A stretch of 6,590 nt of DNA, from the NCBI GenBank assembly GCA_029932015.1, contig JAOZQW010000126.1, forward strand, positions 1 through 6,590. Reading direction: 5' to 3'. The position numbers and the translations under genes were made by a program. This DNA is from Candidatus Fermentibacteraceae bacterium (lineage in GTDB: Bacteria > Fermentibacterota > Fermentibacteria > Fermentibacterales > JCC-6). The stretch's first letter is position 1. Each line of letters starts with the position of its first letter. The notes beneath the pieces are model-generated. The model ran no database searches. It saw nothing but the letters and a program-made list of their open reading frames with translations, and was not told where the DNA came from. This document shows, piece by piece, positions 1 to 5,246 of this stretch.

Positions 1-384
1 TGTAAAACTGAGCCTGTAGTAAAGTGATCGGACCCTCGGGAACCATGAGGGGTTGCGGAGAAATGCAAGATCATGGAGTGTCATTACATAAGGTACACCG
101 CGCGGAGGTCTGCCGGAAAACGCCGGAAGATGCACAAGATCCGGAGAAACACCCGAAGCCAGTCCTCTCAAAGAGTGGTGTTCTCGGAGAGTCTTCCTCC
201 AGCCGGTGACATCCGGCTCCGCCAGCACTGCCCTGGAGGGAGCAAGAAGAGCTCCATCGATCGCGGCAAGAACTCCCTCGGTCCCGAGTGAAGACATCCC
301 TCTGAGCAGCCTTCGAGTGTAAACTCCGGTCCCCCCCCTGTTTGCGAGGCAGTCTGCATAGATGACCACGGGGCCGGAAGTCAT
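1..384 (-). CDS. GT4-type (GT-B fold) glycosyltransferase, N-terminal part (3' partial)
   Basis: The frame runs open from ATG 384 to the window edge, giving 128 residues of the N-terminal (acceptor-side) domain of a family 4-like glycosyltransferase. Seen motifs are VVIYADCLANRGGTGVYTRR (6-25), equivalent to the glycine-rich GGIGRYT loop near the N-terminus of the family. A later segment, PYVMTLHDLAFLRNPSWFPR (98-117), matches the common HDL-F...P..F pattern, followed by RSLYYRLS. The nucleotide-sugar binding half lies outside the window, so donor and product are unknown. The start is 13 bp after the nucleotidyltransferase stop and has no clear Shine-Dalgarno, so translation may be coupled or begin at a nearby codon such as CTG 393. 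Placement after a nucleotide-sugar enzyme fits surface polysaccharide synthesis. A run of eight G residues (331-338) encodes the conserved glycine pair. Confidence 0.82.
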   Translation of the reverse strand, partial: MTSGPVVIYADCLANRGGTGVYTRRLLRGMSSLGTEGVLAAIDGALLAPSRAVLAEPDVTGWRKTLREHHSLRGLASGVSPDLVHLPAFSGRPPRGVPYVMTLHDLAFLRNPSWFPRVRSLYYRLSFT

Positions 385-397
385 ATCACACAGCGTT

Positions 398-1378
398 TCA
401 GATGCTGATGATGGAGGAAGCGCCGATATTCAGGGACGCCGGGTCCCTCTGCACCTCAGTCTCAGAGCCGAGGATGGTTCCAGTCAGATTGAGCCCGGAG
501 AGTTTGATACGATCACCGGCAGTTGTATCAGAGAGAATGCAGCGGTCGACGGTCGAATCCCTGCCGATGGAAACGTATGGTCCTATGACGGAAGCGGTAA
601 CCACTGCGCCTTCATCGATAAAAACTGGTGGTATGACAACGGAGTCAACAAGTGTTCCTTGTACAGCGCCACCGCTTGCAGTGAGGATCTCACGGTTCGA
701 TTCAAGAAGGGTCTCCGGTTTGCCGCAGTCGTACCATCCATCCACCTCGAATACTCCGAAAGGCATATTGTCCTCGAGCATGAGCTGCATAGCATCTGTG
801 AGCTGGAACTCCCCTCTCGTCTTCTTTCCTTCATCCATCAGTCTTGCGGCGGCATTCATGAGACTTCGACCTGAAACGAAGGAGTAAACCCCCACAATCG
901 CCAGATCACTGATGAACTCCGAAGGTTTCTCCACAAGACCTGAGACACTATCACCCTCGAGAAGCACAACACCGAATCGGGACGGATCCTCCACCCTGTG
1001 CACTGCGATCATGTTCTTCGGGATTGCCAGCACAGTCGTCAGGTCTGCTGTAAATAGTGTATCTCCGAGGACAACAAGCGTGGGACCATCATCAGTGAAA
1101 GGCTCCGCGAGTCTGACGGCGGAAGCGAGACCATCGGTGGTTTCCTGGACGGCGAAGTCCACCCTTATGTCGGAGTAGCTGCCCCGGGTCCAATCCACGA
1201 TCTCTTTCCCCAGATAACCTGTTATCAGTGTCACCCGATCAATGCCCGCCTCGATAAGGTCATCCATGATGTGAGCGAGTATCGGTTTACCCGCTACATG
1301 CAGAAGAGGTTTAGGAACGGACCATGTCTGAGGTCTTAGCCGTTTCCCAATTCCCGCGGCTGGTATTATCGCATGCAA
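398..1378 (-). CDS. sugar-1-phosphate nucleotidyltransferase with C-terminal hexapeptide domain
   Basis: The enzyme should join an NTP to a sugar 1-phosphate, making a nucleotide sugar for glycan synthesis; the exact sugar and nucleotide cannot be read from sequence. The 326 residues begin with the family signature AAGIGKRLRPQTWSVPKPL (7-25), with the catalytic Arg and Lys. Metal-site VLGDTLF (103-109), FGVV, VEKP (149-152), GEFQLTDA (189-196) and WYDCGKPETLLESN (215-228) follow. Residues from about 245 to 310 (VVIPPVFIDEGAVV, SVIGPYVSIG and on) look like left-handed beta-helix turns, as in long-form RmlA or GlmU-like proteins. The overall run, including AGKPILAHIMDDLIEAGI and ITGYLGKEI, recalls nucleotidyltransferases of Bacteroidetes. 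The start is TTG at 1378, because an ATG at 1374 is out of frame; GGGGG stands 8 nt upstream. It follows ptsI by 5 bp and precedes a glycosyltransferase. Confidence 0.85.
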   Translation of the reverse strand: MHAIIPAAGIGKRLRPQTWSVPKPLLHVAGKPILAHIMDDLIEAGIDRVTLITGYLGKEIVDWTRGSYSDIRVDFAVQETTDGLASAVRLAEPFTDDGPTLVVLGDTLFTADLTTVLAIPKNMIAVHRVEDPSRFGVVLLEGDSVSGLVEKPSEFISDLAIVGVYSFVSGRSLMNAAARLMDEGKKTRGEFQLTDAMQLMLEDNMPFGVFEVDGWYDCGKPETLLESNREILTASGGAVQGTLVDSVVIPPVFIDEGAVVTASVIGPYVSIGRDSTVDRCILSDTTAGDRIKLSGLNLTGTILGSETEVQRDPASLNIGASSIISI

Positions 1379-1383
1379 TACAG

Positions 1384-3159
1384 CTACCCCCGATCAACTA
1401 CATCCCTGCGAATCTCGTCAAGAATGATCTCAGGATATCTTGTGATAACGTACTCCATCAGCAGTTCTCTAACTTCTGTGGCAGAGCTCATTCCGAGGGC
1501 TCTGTCTGCCAGTTCCAGCGCCTCTCCCGTATCAATGACGCTTATCATTTTCTTTACATCAGGGATCAGTGTTATTGGAACGCTCAACTCATCGAGTCCG
1601 AAACCTATCAGGATAGGAACTGCGAGAGGGGAACTGGCCATCTGTCCACATAGGCCTGTCCAAATACCGGCCGATCTGCATCTCGAGACAACATCATGGA
1701 TAAGCTCCAGCACAGCGGGATGGAGCGGATCGAAGAGGTCGGAGACGTATGGACTCCCCCTGTCAACGGCAAGCGTATACTGCGTAAGGTCATTTGTACC
1801 AATTGAGATGAAATCAACATGAGGGATATAATCGGCAATACGAATCGCAGCTGCGGGTGTTTCAACCATCATTCCCAGCGGCGGTATCTGTCCATGCGGT
1901 ATCCCCTCTTTATCCAGTGATGCGGAGATCTCGGCAAGAAGCTCGTGAACAGCAATAACCTGCGATACTTCTGTCACCATTGGTATCATGAGCCAGGCGT
2001 TGCCCGTCACTGAAGCTCTGAGCACAGCTCGGAGCTGGGGTCTGAAATTGTCGGGCCGGTCCAGACATATCCTTATACCGCGCCAGCCCAGGAAGGGATT
2101 GCTCTCCCCTGTTGGGATATTGTCGAGGAACTTATCCCCGCCCAGGTCAAGGGTACGGATAATGACAGGCTCCGGAGTCAGTGTCTCAAGAACATGCGAA
2201 TAGGCCCTGAAGTGTACCTCCTCCATATCCTCGGACTCAAGTGATAACAGACGGATGAACTCCGTCCTGAAGAGCCCTATCCCCTTGCCACCGAATCGTT
2301 TGACCTGGTCGGCCTCCTGTGAGAACTCTATGTTGGCTGCCAGTTCGATCTCCCTGCCATCCAGGGTGATGGCCGGCATCTCGGCGTTCATCGCTATTTC
2401 GGCTTCAGCCTGATCGTAGCGCTTCTTCAGTTCGATATAGTATTCGAGTTCCTCAGGGTCAGGATTCAGAACGACCTCGCCGTGAATACCATCCACTATG
2501 ACCGTCTGCCCCGGAAGAGTGTATTCGGCGACTTCCTTCAGGGCAACAACTGCCGGGATTCCAAGGCTCCGCGCAAGGATGGCAGTATGGGATGTGGAAC
2601 CTCCAAGATCGGTCGCGATACCGAACAATTGCTTTTTGGAGAGTCCGGCTGTGTGAGAGGGGTCCAGATCCCTTGAAATGAGTACGACCGGGCTCTCGAG
2701 GGAAGAGAGCACTTCCTGCTCCGAACCAAGAAGGTTGGCCATAACGCGTCTTCCGACATCCCTTACATCGACTCCCCGACTCCTCAGATAAGGATCCTCA
2801 ATTGTATTGAATCGCTTGAGTATCTCTGAAAGAACCTGGCTTACGGCGTACTCCGCATTAACCATCTCCTCGCGGATGCGGTTCTCCACACCCTTGATGA
2901 TCGCGGGATCATCGAGAAGCAGCATATGAACCTCGATGAGCTGCTTCCCCTCAATGATGTCGTCGACCCTGGCGGAGATCTTCTCTAGTTCTCCACGTGT
3001 TTTCTCCAGAGCATCGGAGAATCGTTCAAGCTCGGCATCGACCTCGCCGGGAGTTGAGAGATCGCGTCTGCGGATACGGAGTTCTTCTACATTGAGGAGG
3101 AACCCGGGGCCAATGGCTACCCCGGGGGAAGCTGCATTACCCTTAAGTCGAATGCTCAG
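1384..3159 (-). CDS. ptsI: PEP-protein phosphotransferase, PTS enzyme I
   Basis: Enzyme I takes phosphate from phosphoenolpyruvate and passes it to His15 of HPr, the first step of the PTS. Started at CTG 3159 it has 591 residues, near the family norm of 570-590. The N-terminus reads KGNAASPGVAIGPGFLL, the classic opening. The swivelling domain carries GGSTSHTAILARSLGIP, placing the phosphorylated histidine at 191 (189 in E. coli). The PEP-binding barrel shows GIGLFRTEF, RTLDLGGDK, NPFLGWRGIR, MMVETPAA, GTNDLTQYTLAVDR and GLCGQMA with the catalytic cysteine at 504 (502 in E. coli). The first in-frame ATG (2925) would delete 78 conserved residues, so it is not the start. CTG is favoured by Shine-Dalgarno spacing. 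ATT at 3153 would give M-R-L-K-G, typical of homologues. It ends in TAG, 5 bp before the next gene. No EII gene is present here. Confidence 0.94.
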   Translation of the reverse strand: MSIRLKGNAASPGVAIGPGFLLNVEELRIRRRDLSTPGEVDAELERFSDALEKTRGELEKISARVDDIIEGKQLIEVHMLLLDDPAIIKGVENRIREEMVNAEYAVSQVLSEILKRFNTIEDPYLRSRGVDVRDVGRRVMANLLGSEQEVLSSLESPVVLISRDLDPSHTAGLSKKQLFGIATDLGGSTSHTAILARSLGIPAVVALKEVAEYTLPGQTVIVDGIHGEVVLNPDPEELEYYIELKKRYDQAEAEIAMNAEMPAITLDGREIELAANIEFSQEADQVKRFGGKGIGLFRTEFIRLLSLESEDMEEVHFRAYSHVLETLTPEPVIIRTLDLGGDKFLDNIPTGESNPFLGWRGIRICLDRPDNFRPQLRAVLRASVTGNAWLMIPMVTEVSQVIAVHELLAEISASLDKEGIPHGQIPPLGMMVETPAAAIRIADYIPHVDFISIGTNDLTQYTLAVDRGSPYVSDLFDPLHPAVLELIHDVVSRCRSAGIWTGLCGQMASSPLAVPILIGFGLDELSVPITLIPDVKKMISVIDTGEALELADRALGMSSATEVRELLMEYVITRYPEIILDEIRRDVVDRG

Positions 3160-3160
3160 T

Positions 3161-3427
3161 TCAGTCCTCCCCGAATCCGTCCAGGACCAACTGGACTATG
3201 CCTGCAACTGCTTCTCTCTCATCATCACCGTCGGCCTGAACCTCGATCATCGTACCTCTGCATGCGGCGAGGGTCATAACACCCATTATGCTCTTGGCGT
3301 TTACCGTGTCACCGTCAACGGTAAGAGTGATATGACTGTCGAACATAGAGGCGTTCCTGACGATCTTCGCAGCTGGCCTGGCGTGTATGCCAAGCTGATT
3401 GATCACTTCAACCATCTTGGTAGTCAT
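3161..3427 (-). CDS. ptsH: phosphocarrier protein HPr
   Basis: HPr is the small cytoplasmic carrier that takes phosphate from enzyme I on His15 and hands it to EIIA proteins. In bacteria with HPrK it is also phosphorylated on Ser46 as a regulatory signal. The product has 88 residues, normal for the family. The active-site motif GIHARPAAKIV gives His15 and Arg17, and AKSIMGVMTLAA gives Ser46 with its usual hydrophobic patch. Having both residues, next to hprK, indicates a dual-controlled HPr rather than a Crh-like form, which lacks His15. A frame extension to TTG at 3436 would add three residues, but the Shine-Dalgarno and residue numbering favour the ATG at 3427. The TGA at 3163-3161 is followed almost at once by ptsI. 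Confidence 0.95.
   Translation of the reverse strand: MTTKMVEVINQLGIHARPAAKIVRNASMFDSHITLTVDGDTVNAKSIMGVMTLAACRGTMIEVQADGDDEREAVAGIVQLVLDGFGED
3166..3172 (-). promoter_or_regulatory. Shine-Dalgarno for ptsI, pointing to a non-standard start codon
   Basis: GGGGAGG (3172-3166), inside the end of ptsH, is the only good ribosome site ahead of ptsI. Its GGAGG core stands 6 nt before a CTG at 3159 and 12 nt before an ATT at 3153. No ATG, GTG or TTG exists in the ptsI frame between the upstream in-frame stop (TAG at 3198-3196) and the first conserved residues, so one of these two codons is probably the start. Confidence 0.55.
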
Positions 3428-3432
3428 GTCTC

Positions 3433-4422
3433 TCAACCTCCGGTCATGTCGGTTCGACGTTCCTGATCCGTCTCCTTGTCAAGGATCCTGTTAATGAGAT
3501 TATCCTCAATTTCACGGGGAATGTTCCTCCCCTGCCTGACAAGCAGGTGGTTCATCACGGCTATCTCAAGCAGCAGTGTAAGGTTGCGTCCCGGAAGAAC
3601 GGGGATGACAGTCTGGGGAATGGATATATCCAGAATATTGTTGACCTTCTGGACGAGACCGGTCCTGTCAAATTCCTGGTTATCCTGCGACCATTGCTCG
3701 AGTCTTACTTCAAACTGAACCTGCTGCCTCTCCTTGACTGCCCGTATGCCATAGAAATTTGAGACTTCAACGAGACCGAGTCCTCTGATCTCCATCAGGT
3801 GCCCCATCCTGCTGTCTCCCCTGCCGACGAGTATCCCTCTGATCCTGCTTATGAAGACTCTGTCATCAGCTATCAGCCTGTGACCGCGCTCCAGAAGCCC
3901 CAGTACCGACTCACTCTTGCCGATAGCGCTCTTACCGGTAACGAGAAGTCCGATACCGAAGACTTCAACCAGACTCCCATAGACACTTGTTCGAGGAGCG
4001 AATACTTCATCGAGAAGGTCAGTGAGATCATGTATCAGCGGAGTCGTATCTCTCGTTGAAAGGAAGAGCGCTGAGTCACTTGAACGGCTATAGGCGATCA
4101 GTTCGGATGGAGCAGGAAGCCCCTTGGTGACGATCGAGCAGTAGATGGGTGTCTCAAATATGCGGCCAAGCGCGAATTCACGCTCACTATCAGAGAGTGA
4201 ATTGAGATATGTGATCTCAGTCTCGCCGAATATCTGGATCCTCTCATGAAGGAAGTGCTGTATATAGCCCGTCAGGGCCATTCCCGGTCTGCTGATATCA
4301 GGGGAGCGAACAAGATTTGTAAAGCCAGTCTCCAGATCAACAGGTACAAGCTCGAGCTTGGATCCAAGTATTTTATAGAACCTTGCGACGGTCAGTTCAT
4401 CAGATCCAGGGATATCGCTCAT
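3433..4422 (-). CDS. hprK: HPr kinase/phosphorylase
   Basis: HPrK uses ATP or pyrophosphate to phosphorylate Ser46 of HPr and removes that phosphate when phosphate is abundant, tuning carbon control and PTS flux. The protein has 329 residues, close to the usual 310-320. An N-terminal domain (about 1-135) precedes the kinase core. Visible motifs are the Walker A GKSAIGKSE (163-171), GHRLIADD (180-187) with the acidic pair thought to act in catalysis, the family signature EIRGLGLVEV (211-220), and PGRNLTLLLEIAVMN (277-291). The histidine that normally precedes the P-loop (VHGVLVD in characterised enzymes, His140 in Lactobacillus casei) is replaced by Tyr148 (SVYGSLVEV), which may alter phosphorylase activity or pH response. 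A GAGGA motif overlapping the hpf stop gives the ribosome site. Its substrate gene ptsH begins 5 bp after its own TGA. Confidence 0.94.
   Translation of the reverse strand: MSDIPGSDELTVARFYKILGSKLELVPVDLETGFTNLVRSPDISRPGMALTGYIQHFLHERIQIFGETEITYLNSLSDSEREFALGRIFETPIYCSIVTKGLPAPSELIAYSRSSDSALFLSTRDTTPLIHDLTDLLDEVFAPRTSVYGSLVEVFGIGLLVTGKSAIGKSESVLGLLERGHRLIADDRVFISRIRGILVGRGDSRMGHLMEIRGLGLVEVSNFYGIRAVKERQQVQFEVRLEQWSQDNQEFDRTGLVQKVNNILDISIPQTVIPVLPGRNLTLLLEIAVMNHLLVRQGRNIPREIEDNLINRILDKETDQERRTDMTGG
3437..3441 (-). promoter_or_regulatory. Shine-Dalgarno deciding the ptsH start
   Basis: GGAGG at 3441-3437 lies inside the last codons of hprK. It abuts a TTG at 3436 with no spacing, so that TTG cannot be served by it, but it stands 9 nt before the ATG at 3427. 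Starting at that ATG also puts the active histidine at residue 15 and the regulatory serine at residue 46, exactly as in well-studied HPr proteins. Confidence 0.7.
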
Positions 4423-4430
4423 CTCTGTCC

Positions 4431-4991
4431 TCAGCCTCTTGCCTCGACAAGTTCGACGACCTGAGATCCTCCCGTGGATGAAGTGTACACAACACTCAGG
4501 CGATTGGTCTCCGTATTATGGAAAACAAGGTAATCGAGTTCGCTGAGTTCGTACTCCATGACGGCCTTGCTCGTCTTGTATGAGGGGAGTTCAGCTGCAT
4601 CTGCAAGCAGTATGCTTTCGTCGAAATCAGACTCCTCCGCGGGGATGTACATAGTGGCTGAATGCGAAGCGCCTCCGTTCTCTTTCCGGCTACCGTTCCT
4701 GTGGGGGTGGCTGTGACGGCGGTCCTTATACTTACGCATCTGCCCTTCCAGGGAGTCGAATGCGTTATCGAACGCGGCATACATATCATGAGACTTGGCC
4801 CTTGCGTCTAGTTTGATATGGTCGCCTCTGAGCTGGATGTGAACATGGTTGGTCCCTGCGGTGACCTCCAGGATCACATGGATGTCGTCTATTCCATTAT
4901 AGAACTTCTCAACAGTCTCGAGCTTTCTGTTGACGTGTCCTTTAAGAGCATCTGTGAGATTGAAGTGCCTGCCGTTGATCTCGACCTTCAT
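4431..4991 (-). CDS. hpf: long-form ribosome hibernation promoting factor
   Basis: HPF binds the 30S subunit in starved or slow-growing cells; the long form also joins 70S ribosomes into inactive 100S dimers. The 186 residues fit the long form. Residues 1-95 are the S30AE domain (MKVEINGRHFNLTDALKGHV at the N-terminus, a basic stretch RKYKDRRHSHPHR near its end). Residues 95-140 are a variable linker. Residues 140-184 are the C-terminal dimerisation domain, with the family pattern LDYLVFHNTETNRLSVVYTS. The ATG is preceded by AAAGGAG at 6 nt spacing. It is the first gene after the predicted promoter, and its TGA lies 8 bp before hprK, so the two are surely co-transcribed. Placement of hpf beside PTS genes is common in bacteria, as in rpoN-hpf-ptsN clusters, but rpoN, ptsN and rapZ are not seen here. 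Confidence 0.93.
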   Translation of the reverse strand: MKVEINGRHFNLTDALKGHVNRKLETVEKFYNGIDDIHVILEVTAGTNHVHIQLRGDHIKLDARAKSHDMYAAFDNAFDSLEGQMRKYKDRRHSHPHRNGSRKENGGASHSATMYIPAEESDFDESILLADAAELPSYKTSKAVMEYELSELDYLVFHNTETNRLSVVYTSSTGGSQVVELVEARG

Positions 4992-5016
4992 ACGATTCTC
5001 CTTTCAGCAGAGTTCC

Positions 5017-5037
5017 CCGGAGAGTAAATCTCACCGG
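5017..5037 (-). other. small hairpin just upstream of the hpf ribosome binding site
   Basis: CCGG (5037-5034) pairs with CCGG (5020-5017), then a T/T mismatch, then GAG with CTC around an ATTTA loop. It ends 12 nt before the Shine-Dalgarno AAAGGAG (5004-4998), which sits 6 nt ahead of the hpf ATG. A nearby CTCCT (5045-5041) is an exact complement of the AGGAG in that Shine-Dalgarno, so a fold hiding the ribosome site is possible. These are short pairings and could be chance. Confidence 0.3.
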
Positions 5038-5055
5038 TTGAGGAGCTGCAAAGAA

Positions 5056-5098
5056 ATACTGCCCTGCAGACGCCGCAAGAGCGACCGCAGGACAGCAT
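5056..5098 (-). terminator. strong stem-loop with T-rich tail in the hpf leader (terminator or attenuator)
   Basis: On the minus strand 5098-5087 pairs with 5067-5056 over 12 bp, with two G-U wobbles (core CTGTCCTGC against GCAGGGCAG). After a small internal loop, 5085-5081 pairs with 5076-5072 around a TCTT loop. The stem runs into TATTTCTTT (5058-5050), so it has the form of a rho-independent terminator with an imperfect T-tract. It could end transcripts from gatD. It also lies downstream of the predicted promoter and before hpf, so it could attenuate the operon or end a leader RNA of about 70 nt. Pairing was done by eye. Confidence 0.45.
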
Positions 5099-5128
5099 GA
5101 AGAACGTTGCTGTACTTATCACGAATCA

Positions 5129-5157
5129 ATAATATCCACCAGCCTGTTGATGGTCAA
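5129..5157 (-). promoter_or_regulatory. sigma-70-like promoter for the hpf-hprK-ptsHI operon
   Basis: Reading the minus strand, a -35 box TTGACC (5157-5152) and a -10 box TATTAT (5134-5129) are separated by exactly 17 bp. Each box matches the consensus at five of six positions. Transcription would start near 5122, leaving a leader of about 130 nt before the hpf start codon. It lies in the only sizeable non-coding gap of the window and upstream of a tightly packed gene run, where a promoter is expected. The call rests on sequence match alone and assumes a standard housekeeping sigma factor. Confidence 0.5.
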
Positions 5158-5246
5158 CTCCAGTATCTCTACCGTTTCGACAGAGCTATGTTCCAGATTG
5201 TAGCCGGTCGGAGAAACACGGGAAGAGGATATTCGATGAATTCAGA

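Noticed and set aside
168..359. A 63-codon minus-strand frame over the left edge
   Set aside because: It is out of frame with the glycosyltransferase reading, which runs open for all 128 codons and shows GT4 motifs.
362..887. Two plus-strand frames of 160-170 codons opposite the nucleotidyltransferase
   Set aside because: They overlap a gene with a full set of family motifs on the other strand, and their translations look like random Ser/Arg-rich shadow sequence.
1374..1378. ATG at 1374 as start of the nucleotidyltransferase
   Set aside because: It is in another frame and meets a stop two codons on. TTG at 1378 gives the family-standard N-terminus (x-H-A-I-I-P-A-A-G).
2923..2925. ATG at 2925 as the ptsI start, giving 513 residues
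   Set aside because: The 78 upstream codons encode the conserved enzyme I opening (AASPGVAIG and following helix), so the ATG is internal.
5023..5051. A second promoter candidate, TTGCAG-17-TTTACT, after the leader hairpin
   Set aside because: Only three of six and four of six consensus matches; much weaker than the candidate at 5129-5157. It would matter only if the hairpin proves to be the gatD terminator.
5119..5241. A 40-codon minus-strand reading in the gatD-hpf gap that ends in a helix-like stretch (LELTINRLVDIIDS)
   Set aside because: It has no ATG, GTG or TTG start and no ribosome site, and it overlaps the predicted promoter. A decayed gene remnant cannot be excluded, but nothing supports it.
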